Source of the DNA: an uncultured Oscillibacter sp.
GTDB taxonomy: Bacteria; Bacillota; Clostridia; Oscillospirales; Oscillospiraceae
DNA: 37,230 nt
Direction: 5' to 3'
NCBI GenBank assembly: GCA_910587875.1
Contig: CAJUOD010000013.1
Coordinates: 1 to 37,230 of the forward strand
Positions 21,255 through 29,664 of this stretch are shown piece by piece (within the stretch, counting starts at the first letter, position 1; every line of letters starts with the position of its first letter). The notes below the pieces were generated by a model. The model was not told where the DNA came from and made no database searches. It saw only the letters and a program-made list of their open reading frames with translations. The position numbers and the translations under genes are program-made.

Positions 21255-22265
21255 TTAGTCCTTCCCCAGCTTTTTCAGCGTCTCCAGGACCTCGCCGAAC
21301 TCCTTGGCGGAGGCGGAGGGATGGGCCCTCAGCAGCCGCAGGGAGCGGTGGTAGGGGGCGGAGGATCGGTCCCGCAGGGAGGCCTCCCGGGCCCGGATGC
21401 GGCGGATGGCCTCGTCCAGGTCGGCCCGGCGCTCCGCCAGGGTCTCCGGCGTGGAGTCGGGCAGGTCCTCCAGGTGGTCCCGGCAGGTCTCCAGGGCGTC
21501 GGAGATGGTGGAGAGAACGTCCAGCTTGGCGCTGAAGCGGCGGCGCAGAGACGCCTCCACCCGCTCCCGGCGGGCCTGGCGGCGCTCCTCCAGCTCCTCG
21601 CCGATGGCCTGCCGGAGCTCCAGGGCCTCCAGTTCCGTCTTCTCCCGGAAGCGGTGGAGGTCGTCCACGGCGAAGGCGGCGTAGACCTCCGCCCGCCTGG
21701 CGAGGCGGCGCAGGTCCTCGTTCTCCTCGGCGGCCTTGGCCAGCAGGTCCCGCAGGTCCAGAGCGGCCTGGACGGAGCGGACCACGTCCACGGTGAAGAC
21801 AACCGTCAACAGGAGGGCCAGGGGGTCCACGCACAGGGCGGGCACCCGGGCCAGCAGCCGGGCGATGGGGGGATGGACAAAGCGCACCAGCAGGATGGAG
21901 AAGAAGCCCCAGGCGATGGAGCTGGAGAGGCAGATGTGCCCGTTGAGATTAAACTTCTGCTTGGAGTAGTCCCAGTAGCGAACCTTGAAGATCCGCTCCA
22001 TCACGTCCCCGGTGACGTATTCCAGGGCTGTGGCTGCCAGCATGCCGAAGAGCCAGACCAGCCGCAGGTCCTCCGCCACGGGGATGGTGGCAAGCAGGAT
22101 GATGATGGCCCCGGAGCCGTAGATGGGCAGCAGGGGGCCGTGGAGGAAGCCCCGGTTCACCCAGTGCCGCTGGCAGAGGGAGACGTAGCAGGACTCCCAG
22201 ATCCAGCCGCAGAGGCAGTAGAAGAAAAACAGCAGGACCCATTGGCCCGTGGTGTAGACGTGCAT
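21255..22265 (-). CDS. CmpB-family membrane protein (putative ABC-transporter type IV) with coiled coil
   Basis: 336 residues. The N-terminal half is a multi-helix membrane region (helices near 7-27, 48-62, 68-88, 112-130, 145-162) with the family pattern GWIWESCYVSLCQRHWVNRGFLHGP and GDVMERIFKVRYWDYS. The C-terminal half (about 165-330) is highly charged and predicted to be coiled coil, long for this family. The ATG has GGAGG 9 bases upstream and lies 4 bases after the hemW stop, so it is co-transcribed with hemW. The Pfam name suggests an ABC transporter link, but biochemical evidence is thin. Confidence 0.82.
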   Translation of the reverse strand: MHVYTTGQWVLLFFFYCLCGWIWESCYVSLCQRHWVNRGFLHGPLLPIYGSGAIIILLATIPVAEDLRLVWLFGMLAATALEYVTGDVMERIFKVRYWDYSKQKFNLNGHICLSSSIAWGFFSILLVRFVHPPIARLLARVPALCVDPLALLLTVVFTVDVVRSVQAALDLRDLLAKAAEENEDLRRLARRAEVYAAFAVDDLHRFREKTELEALELRQAIGEELEERRQARRERVEASLRRRFSAKLDVLSTISDALETCRDHLEDLPDSTPETLAERRADLDEAIRRIRAREASLRDRSSAPYHRSLRLLRAHPSASAKEFGEVLETLKKLGKD

Positions 22266-22269
22266 ATGT

Positions 22270-23373
22270 TCACTCCTCCTGTAGCAGGTCCAGAAGCTCC
22301 CCGATGATCCGGTTGGACACCAGGAAGCCCCGTGGGGTTAAGCGCCAGCGGCCCGCCTCCCGGAGGGCGTACCCCGCCGCCTCGCAGCGCTCCAGAAAGG
22401 GGGTGAAGGAGCGCTTCCACTCCGCCATGTCCAGGCCCCGGGCCAGGCGGAGGGACAGCATCAGCCGCTCCGCCTCCCGGTCCCGGGGGGCCATGCGCTG
22501 GGCCTCGGAGAGGACGCGGTCCCTTCGCAAAAACGCGTCCAGGTCCCGGGCCCAGGCGTAGCGGACGCCCCGAAAATCCGAGTGGGCCCCGGGGCCGAAG
22601 CCCACGTATTCCCCCAGGGTCCAGTATTTCAGGTTGTGCCGGGACTCCCGGCCGGGCTTGGCGAAGTTGGAGATCTCGTACTGCCTCCAGCCCCGGGACT
22701 CCAGGAAGTCTACGGTCTCCAGGTACATGTCCGCCTGGGCCTCGTCTCCCGGCAGGGTCTCCCGCCTGGCGTACAGGGGCGTTCCCGGCTCGGCCTTGAG
22801 GCCGTAGCAGGACAGGTGTTCAGGCTCCAGCTCCGCAGCGGCGGAGAGGTTTTTCCGCCAGCGGGAGAGGTCCTGGCCCGGCAGGCCGTAAATGAGGTCC
22901 AGGGAGAGGTTGTCAAACCCGGCTTTGCGGGCGGCCTCCACGGCGGCCCGGACCTGGGCCATGGTGTGGACCCGGCCGATGGCCCGCAGCTCCTCATCGT
23001 CGGCGGACTGCATCCCCAGGGAAATCCGGTTGAACCCCGCCCGGCGGAGGGCGGAGAGGTCAGACCGGTCCGCGGCGGAGTCCGGGTTGGCCTCCAGGGT
23101 GATTTCCGCCTCCGGGGCGATGGGACAGGCGGCGGAGACCGCCTCCAGCAGGGCCGTCAGGCGGCGGGGGCCCAGGAAGCTTGGGGTGCCGCCGCCAAAG
23201 TAGACGGTGTCGGCCTCGTAATCGGAGAAATCCGTCTCCGCCAGCTGGGCCCGGAGGGAAGAGACATAGGCGTCCATCTCCTCCTCCCGATGGGGCAGGG
23301 AGTAGAAGTCGCAGTAGACGCATTTTTGTTTGCAGAAGGGGACGTGAATGTAGACGCCAAGGGGCTTGGTCAT
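22270..23373 (-). CDS. hemW: radical SAM HemW (heme chaperone, HemN-like)
   Basis: 367 residues. A radical SAM core with CxxxCxxC at Cys14, Cys18 and Cys21 (FCKQKCVYCDFYS) binds a 4Fe-4S cluster; GGGTPSFL (SAM binding) and ANPDS follow. It ends in the HemN C-terminal domain. Annotated widely as oxygen-independent coproporphyrinogen oxidase, but the CVYCDF pattern without a fourth Cys and the ~370-residue length fit HemW, a heme-insertion chaperone. ATG at 23373 begins the core and has GGAGG upstream; a longer in-frame ORF runs over the promoter. Operon with the CmpB-type gene. Confidence 0.9.
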   Translation of the reverse strand: MTKPLGVYIHVPFCKQKCVYCDFYSLPHREEEMDAYVSSLRAQLAETDFSDYEADTVYFGGGTPSFLGPRRLTALLEAVSAACPIAPEAEITLEANPDSAADRSDLSALRRAGFNRISLGMQSADDEELRAIGRVHTMAQVRAAVEAARKAGFDNLSLDLIYGLPGQDLSRWRKNLSAAAELEPEHLSCYGLKAEPGTPLYARRETLPGDEAQADMYLETVDFLESRGWRQYEISNFAKPGRESRHNLKYWTLGEYVGFGPGAHSDFRGVRYAWARDLDAFLRRDRVLSEAQRMAPRDREAERLMLSLRLARGLDMAEWKRSFTPFLERCEAAGYALREAGRWRLTPRGFLVSNRIIGELLDLLQEE

Positions 23374-23404
23374 AGGGGGACCTCCTTGATGTTTCTCTGC
23401 TTCC

Positions 23405-23433
23405 ATAGTACCATAAGCGGCCCCCGGATTCAA
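23405..23433 (-). promoter_or_regulatory. promoter of hemW
   Basis: Minus-strand TTGAAT (23428-23433), 17-base spacer, TACTAT (23405-23410), 32 bases before the hemW start. Confidence 0.72.
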
Positions 23434-23514
23434 GGCCGCTAACCGGCGGGAATATTTCCGCCCCCGGGAGGCAACACTATCCAGGAAATCCAATATGAAA
23501 AGAGGATGCGTTCC

Positions 23515-23955
23515 ATGGACATGTCTCCCAAGGAGTACCAGGCCTATGTCAAGCAGAAGGCCAAAAAGTCCCCCCTCGCCAAGGACGTGGCGCTGGCCTT
23601 TGCCATCGGCGGGGTTATCTGCGTGCTGGGCCAGGCCATCACCGACGGCTGGGCCGCCGCGGGGCTCAACAAGGAGGAGGCGGGCACCGCCGCCTCCTGT
23701 ACGTTGGTGTTCCTCTCCGCCCTGCTGACGGGGCTGAACCTCTACAGCAAGATCGCCCGCTACGGCGGGGCGGGGACCCTGGTGCCCATCACGGGCTTCG
23801 CCAACGCCGTGGTGTCCCCGGCCATCGACTTCAAAAGCGAGGGCTTCATCACCGGCATGGCGGCGAAGATGTTCACCGTGGCGGGGCCCGTCATTGTCTT
23901 CGGCACTGTGGCCTCGGTGATCTACGGCGTGATTTTGCAGCTCTTCCGGCTCTAA
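23515..23955 (+). CDS. spoVAC: stage V sporulation protein AC
   Basis: Membrane subunit of the SpoVA channel that moves dipicolinic acid into the forespore and releases it at germination. 146 residues with about five hydrophobic helices and the family stretches FAIGGVICVLGQAI, FLSALLTGLNLYSKIARYGGAG, and PITGFANAVVSPAIDFKSEG. ATG at 23515 is preferred (GAGG 9 bases upstream); ATG at 23506 is possible. Normally spoVAC is followed by spoVAD and spoVAE; here it is single, with unrelated genes on both sides. It could be an extra paralogue or a dispersed member of the system. Confidence 0.9.
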   Translation: MDMSPKEYQAYVKQKAKKSPLAKDVALAFAIGGVICVLGQAITDGWAAAGLNKEEAGTAASCTLVFLSALLTGLNLYSKIARYGGAGTLVPITGFANAVVSPAIDFKSEGFITGMAAKMFTVAGPVIVFGTVASVIYGVILQLFRL

Positions 23956-23960
23956 GGAAA

Positions 23961-23985
23961 AAGGCCGCCCGGCATGGGCGGCCTT
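23961..23985 (-). terminator. shared terminator of spoVAC and the PilZ gene
   Basis: GGCCGCCC hairpin followed by TTTTTCC on the minus strand and TTTG on the plus strand; best for the minus-strand PilZ gene, also usable by spoVAC. Confidence 0.75.
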
Positions 23986-23994
23986 TGTTCGCGG

Positions 23995-24705
23995 TCAGCT
24001 CTGGGAGCCCTTCCGGGCCTTGAGCTGGGCGGCGAAGATGTTCTCGGTGATTTTGTCCTGGTCGGCGTCGTTCAGCTCCAGGAAGCGGCAGCCGTACTGG
24101 TAGGGCTCGCCCTCCTTCTCGATGACCCGGAGGATCTGGCAGTACATGATGGAGGAGTCCCGGTCCTCCAGCAGCTTCACGGTGAGGAGGATCTTGTCCC
24201 CCTCCCAGTAGCGCTGCTCCGAGGCGATGCAGGCCCCGCCCACGCTGATGTTCAGCAGGCGGCAGGGGGAATCCCCGGCGCTCCGTCCGCTGAACTTGGT
24301 GACGCTGGCGGGCAGGTCCGTGTCCAGGCGGAAGAAGGCCCGGTCGTTGCCCGCCCGGGCGATGTAGAGATGGGACACCAGCCAGATGTGCTTGGGCTGG
24401 GGGGAGATGAAGCCCTCCATGTACACGGCCTTCCGGAGGCGGTCGTGATAGCCCCGGATGTGGACGGGGAGGGATTCCGCCTCCGTCATCTCCTTCAGCA
24501 GGGGGACCTCCGCCTCGGAGTACTGATGGAGCTCCGCCGTGTGCCGCTGGGGGTACATCAGCTTGGCGACGAAAAGCATCTGCCCGTCCTTGGTGGTCAC
24601 CTCCACCCGCATGTGGGAGTAGACGGATACGTCGTCGTCCTCCTGAACGGGCTTGGGCGGCGGGGGCGGGGGCGCCTTCTTTTTCAGCTTGTCAAACAGT
24701 CCCAC
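23995..24705 (-). CDS. PilZ-domain protein (YcgR/YpfA-like), likely c-di-GMP receptor
   Basis: 236 residues: a charged start with a proline run (about 12-17), an N-terminal YcgR-like beta domain (about 28-120), and a C-terminal PilZ domain (about 120-225). The c-di-GMP contact motifs are present as RAFFRLD (RxxxR) and NISVGG ([D/N]xSxxG). Proteins of this architecture act as flagellar brakes or control exopolysaccharide; no flagellar gene is in the window. The start is GTG at 24705 with GAGGAG 9 bases upstream. It lies 23 bases after the DUF1015 gene, probably in the thrH operon. Confidence 0.85.
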   Translation of the reverse strand: MGLFDKLKKKAPPPPPPKPVQEDDDVSVYSHMRVEVTTKDGQMLFVAKLMYPQRHTAELHQYSEAEVPLLKEMTEAESLPVHIRGYHDRLRKAVYMEGFISPQPKHIWLVSHLYIARAGNDRAFFRLDTDLPASVTKFSGRSAGDSPCRLLNISVGGACIASEQRYWEGDKILLTVKLLEDRDSSIMYCQILRVIEKEGEPYQYGCRFLELNDADQDKITENIFAAQLKARKGSQS

Positions 24706-24728
24706 GATGGTTCACTCCTCTGGTTTGG

Positions 24729-26012
24729 TTACCGGATTTTTCTGGCTTCCACGTAGTAGCGCTTGTCCTGGGCGTGGCCCATGGAGAAGGTCTTCCGGGG
24801 CAGCACGCCGTCGGCCATGACGGTCTTGAAGAGCTGCTGCTTGCCCATGGCGGGCAGCTTGAAGCCGATGCTGCCCGGCCGTCGGCCCAGGCGGTCCGTC
24901 ACGTCCGCGCCGTGGATGTAGTCGATCTCTCCGCCGTGATCCTTGACGTAGGCGTCCAGGAAGGCCTGGAGGGTGCCCACCGCCAGCTGGACCCGGGGCT
25001 GGGGCACGGTGAGGAAGCCCTCGCCTCCCGCGTGGGTGTAGGCGATGACGTGGCCCTCGCCTCTGCCCTCGTACGCGCCGGGGTAATAGGCCTGGAAGGC
25101 CTTCAGCACCGCCTCCGGCTCCACACCGAAGACCACGCGGTGGATGGGCTCGAACTGGAGGGCGTCGTCGTGGTTGTTCACCACCTCCACCAGGGCGTAC
25201 CGGGCGGGGAGGGAGGCCCATTCGCTCTCCGGGGTGGCCTTCTTCAGGTCCTCGTAGCACTGCTTGGCCGTGGCCAGGGAGTGGTTCCCGTCGCCCACGG
25301 CGAAGAGCAGGGGCGGGACGTCCTTCACGCCGTACTTCCAGGCCTGCTCCTGGGGGGAGCAGAGGGCCGCCAGGGCGTCCGCCGTCTGGTCCATTTGGGC
25401 GGCGGTGAGCTTCCAGCCGGTGATGTGCCCGCCGCCCTGCTGGAGGTCGAAGGCGTAGAGCTTCTCCATCTCGCCGGAGGCGCGGGTCAGGGGCTCGATG
25501 ACGGTCTTGCTGGGGTCGTCAATGAGGAGCATGACGTGGGGCAGCTCGATGGGGGCGTCCTTCCGGACCTTCACCCGGGGGGGAATGCGGGAGAGGACGG
25601 TGCCCTCCGTGGCCCGGATGAGGGCCCCGGAGCCGGGGGTGAAGTCGTACTGCTCCAGGTCCACCATGCCGATGAGGCCATGGCGGATCTTCCCGTCGGA
25701 CTGGACCCGCTCAATATAGAGGAGGGAGTCCTCCAGGGTGTCGAAGAGGCCGCCCGCCAGATACTTCCCCATGGCGGCGTTGACGGCGGCGATGCGCTCC
25801 TCCACGTCCGGGGCGCTGAGCCCCGCCTCGGGCAGGATGAGGCGCAGGGAGGAGGGGGCGTCGCCCACGGTGTCCTCCACCGCCTGCCAGTACTCGGGCT
25901 GGGAGGTGAACTGGTCGCAGGCCACCACGGCCCAGCGGGTCATGTCCGTGCCCTTCCTGGGCAGGAGAATGTCGGCGGGGTAGAAGCCCAGGGGTTCAAA
26001 CTTCGGATTCAT
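24729..26012 (-). CDS. DUF1015 family protein
   Basis: 427 residues matching the DUF1015 family: N-terminal LGFYPADILLPRKG, central FAVGDGNHSLATAK (the family signature), and the C-terminal region IDYIHGADVTDRLGRRPGSIGF. No membrane segment. DUF1015 genes often neighbour serine/threonine metabolism genes in Clostridia; here it is 37 bases downstream of thrH, consistent with that link. Biochemical function is not established. A GGGAG lies 7 bases before the ATG. Confidence 0.85.
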   Translation of the reverse strand: MNPKFEPLGFYPADILLPRKGTDMTRWAVVACDQFTSQPEYWQAVEDTVGDAPSSLRLILPEAGLSAPDVEERIAAVNAAMGKYLAGGLFDTLEDSLLYIERVQSDGKIRHGLIGMVDLEQYDFTPGSGALIRATEGTVLSRIPPRVKVRKDAPIELPHVMLLIDDPSKTVIEPLTRASGEMEKLYAFDLQQGGGHITGWKLTAAQMDQTADALAALCSPQEQAWKYGVKDVPPLLFAVGDGNHSLATAKQCYEDLKKATPESEWASLPARYALVEVVNNHDDALQFEPIHRVVFGVEPEAVLKAFQAYYPGAYEGRGEGHVIAYTHAGGEGFLTVPQPRVQLAVGTLQAFLDAYVKDHGGEIDYIHGADVTDRLGRRPGSIGFKLPAMGKQQLFKTVMADGVLPRKTFSMGHAQDKRYYVEARKIR

Positions 26013-26049
26013 GTCGCGTCTCCCTTCCTTCTCATAATGTGCGCCGGTC

Positions 26050-26649
26050 TTAGAGTGCCGCTTTAATCGCGTTCAGCAGGTCGCCGAACTCCTCGTAGGC
26101 GGGAATCTGGGGGTAGTCTTTTTTGATCTGCTCGGTGCTCTTGAAGAGGAAGCCCGCCTTGCCGGCCTGGATCATGGCCAGGTCGTTGAAGCTGTCCCCG
26201 GCGGCGATGGTCTCATAGCCGATGGACTGGAGGGCTTTGACGGTGGTGAGCTTGGATTTCTCGCAGCGCATCTTGAAGCCGGTGATCTCGCCGCCGGGAG
26301 CCACCTCCAGGGTGTTGCAGAAGATGGTGGGCCAGTTCAGCTTTTCCATCAAGGGCTTTGCGAACTGCTCGAAGGTGTCGCTGAGGATGAGAACCTGAGT
26401 GGTGGCCCGGAGCTCATCCAGGAACTCCTTGGCGCCGGGGAGGGGGTCGATCTTGGCGATGGTGGCCTGGATTTCCTTCAGGCCCAGGCCGTGCTCCTTG
26501 AGGATGCTGAGACGGAAGTTCATCAGCTTGTTGTAGTCGGGCTCGTCCCGGGTGGTGCGGCGGAGCTCCGGAATGCCGCTGGCCTCGGAAAAGGCGATCC
26601 AGATCTCGGGGACCAGGACGCCCTCCATATCAAGACAGACAATGTTCAT
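26050..26649 (-). CDS. thrH: bifunctional phosphoserine phosphatase/homoserine phosphotransferase ThrH
   Basis: HAD-superfamily enzyme of 199 residues. Pseudomonas ThrH can transfer phosphate from phosphoserine to homoserine, linking serine and threonine synthesis. HAD motif I is CLDMEGVLVPE with nucleophile Asp7 and the ThrH-typical Glu9 in place of Asp. Motif II is LILSDT, and motif IV is AAGDSFNDLAM. Family length is about 200. ATG at 26649 has AAGGAG upstream; the longer ORF reading covers the promoter. First gene of a likely thrH-DUF1015-PilZ operon. Confidence 0.9.
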   Translation of the reverse strand: MNIVCLDMEGVLVPEIWIAFSEASGIPELRRTTRDEPDYNKLMNFRLSILKEHGLGLKEIQATIAKIDPLPGAKEFLDELRATTQVLILSDTFEQFAKPLMEKLNWPTIFCNTLEVAPGGEITGFKMRCEKSKLTTVKALQSIGYETIAAGDSFNDLAMIQAGKAGFLFKSTEQIKKDYPQIPAYEEFGDLLNAIKAAL

Positions 26650-26689
26650 AGTCACTTCTCCTTGGTGCTGCATAGTTTGGGATGCCTGT

Positions 26690-26718
26690 AGTATAGCAGA
26701 CTTTCCGCCGCTTGTCAC
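26690..26718 (-). promoter_or_regulatory. promoter of thrH
   Basis: Minus-strand GTGACA (26713-26718), 17-base spacer, TATACT (26690-26695). Confidence 0.72.
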
Positions 26719-26736
26719 CTTTTAATTTCAGGCGGC

Positions 26737-28044
26737 TCACTCCGCCAGGCCCTCCAGGTAGTGGACGAACTGCTGGGCTGTCCGGCCGGAGAAGCCGCCG
26801 TGGCGGACCTCCCAGGCGTTGGCCTTGACCATGAGCTCCTTCTCGTCCATCTCCACGCCCTGCCGCTTCGCCAGAGCCAGGACCATGGCCTGGAATTCCT
26901 TGGGCGTGGGGGCGTTGTAGTTGATGGTCACGCCGAACCGGGCCGCCAGGGAGAGCTTTTCCTCCATGGTGTCGGAGCGGTGGATGTCCCCGTGGTGCTC
27001 CATGTCCTGGCGGTCGTTCCAGGTCTCCCGGACAAGATGGCGGCGGTTGGACGTGGCGTAGATGAGCACGTTCTCGGGACGGGTTTCCACGCCGCCCTCG
27101 ATGACGGCCTTGAGGAACTTGTACTCCACCTCGTTTTCCTCGAAGGAGAGGTCGTCGATGAAGATGACAAAGCGGTAATTCCGGTTCTTGATCTCCGCCA
27201 GGATGCGGGACAGGTCCCCGAACTGGTGCTTGTAGATCTCAATCATGCGGAGGCCCCGGTCGTAGTACTCGTTGATGAGGGCTTTCACGCTGGTGGATTT
27301 TCCCGTGCCCGCGTCCCCGTAGAGGAGCACGTTGTTGGCGTGCTTCCCCGCCAGGAAGGCCTCCGTGTTCCGGCGGAGCTCCGCCTTCTGGCCCTCATAG
27401 CCCAGCAGGTCCTCCAGCCGCACGCTGTCCACGTTGCTGATGGGCAGGAACTCCAATTCGCCCGGGCCTTCCCGCCGGATGCGGAAGGCTCGGTTCATGG
27501 CGAAGACGCCATAGCCGTATTGCTTGTAGTACTCCGTCACCAGGCGGAACATCTCGTGGCCATCCGCCGCCTGGGCCAGGGAAGCGCGGAGGGCCCGGAC
27601 CTGGGCGCTGACGTCCCGGTTATAGGTCCGCTCCCGCTTGGGGATGGCGTGGTAGTTGGTGAGGATGGAGAAGCAGTCCGTCAGCAGGTACTGCTCCAGG
27701 ACGGAAAAGTCGTAGTGGAAGAGCTGGTGGAAGACGGCGAAGTCGTTTTCCGCGAAGCGGTTCACGCTGCCCTCCTCCGCGGCCCCCACCCGCTCGCAGG
27801 TCCGGGTGAAGGAGTTGTCGTTGGTCATGAGGACCCAGGTGAGGTAGCACTGCCAGAGGTTCTCGTCGAAGCCGCAGACGGTGGAGAGGTCCAGGATGCG
27901 CTTGACCTCCGCGTTGGTCCGCTGGAGCAGGGGCTCCTTGGCCCCGCCGTCCTTGCAATCCCGGATGATGTCCGCCAGGCGGACCAGGATGCTGTCCGGC
28001 CCCAGGTCGCTGTAGAGAATGAGGTGGGGAAGAATACGGTTCAT
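26737..28044 (-). CDS. DUF815 family AAA-type ATPase
   Basis: 435 residues. The N-terminal ~220 residues have no recognised domain. A P-loop ATPase follows: Walker A GDAGTGKST (about 242-250), Walker B FVIFIDDLSFEE (about 290), a sensor-1-like IYATSNRRHLV, and the DUF815 signature around HGDIHRSDTMEEKLSLAARFG. ATG at 28044 has AAAGGA 9 bases upstream. It follows ilvC across a strong terminator with no obvious promoter of its own, so it may depend on read-through or an unseen promoter. Cellular role unknown. Confidence 0.85.
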   Translation of the reverse strand: MNRILPHLILYSDLGPDSILVRLADIIRDCKDGGAKEPLLQRTNAEVKRILDLSTVCGFDENLWQCYLTWVLMTNDNSFTRTCERVGAAEEGSVNRFAENDFAVFHQLFHYDFSVLEQYLLTDCFSILTNYHAIPKRERTYNRDVSAQVRALRASLAQAADGHEMFRLVTEYYKQYGYGVFAMNRAFRIRREGPGELEFLPISNVDSVRLEDLLGYEGQKAELRRNTEAFLAGKHANNVLLYGDAGTGKSTSVKALINEYYDRGLRMIEIYKHQFGDLSRILAEIKNRNYRFVIFIDDLSFEENEVEYKFLKAVIEGGVETRPENVLIYATSNRRHLVRETWNDRQDMEHHGDIHRSDTMEEKLSLAARFGVTINYNAPTPKEFQAMVLALAKRQGVEMDEKELMVKANAWEVRHGGFSGRTAQQFVHYLEGLAE

Positions 28045-28064
28045 GGTGTCAGTCCTTTCTTGAA

Positions 28065-28094
28065 AAAACGCCGCCCGGGGAGGCGGCGTTTTTT
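28065..28094 (-). terminator. intrinsic terminator after ilvC
   Basis: Hairpin AACGCCGCC / GGCGGCGTT with a 6-base loop, TTTTTTC after it on the minus strand. Confidence 0.88.
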
Positions 28095-28097
28095 GCC

Positions 28098-29097
<1,000 letters not shown>

Positions 29098-29117
<20 letters not shown>

Positions 29118-29664
29118 ATTCGTATTCCTCCTTCAGTTTGCTCTCGTCATATATTGTGCTCCGCCCTCTCTCGATGGCGATAGTACCGGTTTTCGCAATC
29201 TCCAGAATGCCGAAGTCCTCCAGCATCTGGATGAGCGCCGCGTTCTTGCTCTGGGAGCCGAAGACCCAGACGGTCAGGGACTCCTTGTCCACGTCGATGA
29301 TGTGGCCCCGGAAGATGTTGGTCATCTGGATAATTTCGTCCCGGGTGCCGTGGTCCGCCGCCTTCACCTTGATGAGGGCGATCTCCCGGCGGATGCAGCT
29401 CTCCTCGTCTAAGATCTTCACCGCCTGGACGCCCAGGATGCGGCGGCATTGCGTCGCCAGCTGGTTCGCCACCAGCTCGTCCGCCATGAGCTCGATGGAG
29501 ATGCGGGCGGTGCGGGGCCGGTCCGTGGCCCCGGAGACAATGGACTCGATGTTGTAGCCCTTCCGGGAGAAGAGCCGGGCCACCTGGCTTAGGATGCCGG
29601 GGGTGTCCTCCGTCAAAATGCAGAGGGTGTAGAGCTTCTTCTCCGTGTCCCATTGCTTTCTCAT
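29098..29664 (-). CDS. ilvN: acetolactate synthase small subunit (copy 1, next to ilvC)
   Basis: Regulatory subunit that activates the large subunit and confers feedback inhibition, usually by valine. 188 residues with an N-terminal ACT domain (LCILTEDTPGILSQVARLFSRKGYNIESI) and the C-terminal ALS_ss domain. It carries a ~20-residue C-terminal extension (YDESKLKEEYEYGKNVL) not present in the second copy. The ATG overlaps the ilvB stop (ATGA); GGAGG lies 6 bases upstream. The 3' end overlaps ilvC by 20 bases. Confidence 0.93.

Noticed and set aside
22270..23373. Oxygen-independent coproporphyrinogen oxidase HemN
   Set aside because: Length near 370 and the CxxxCxYCDF pattern fit HemW; HemN is longer (about 450) with CxxxCxxCxC.
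23440..23514. Sigma-G promoter before spoVAC
   Set aside because: GAATA and CACTATC are only loose matches to the sigma-G elements and their spacing is too long to claim a site.
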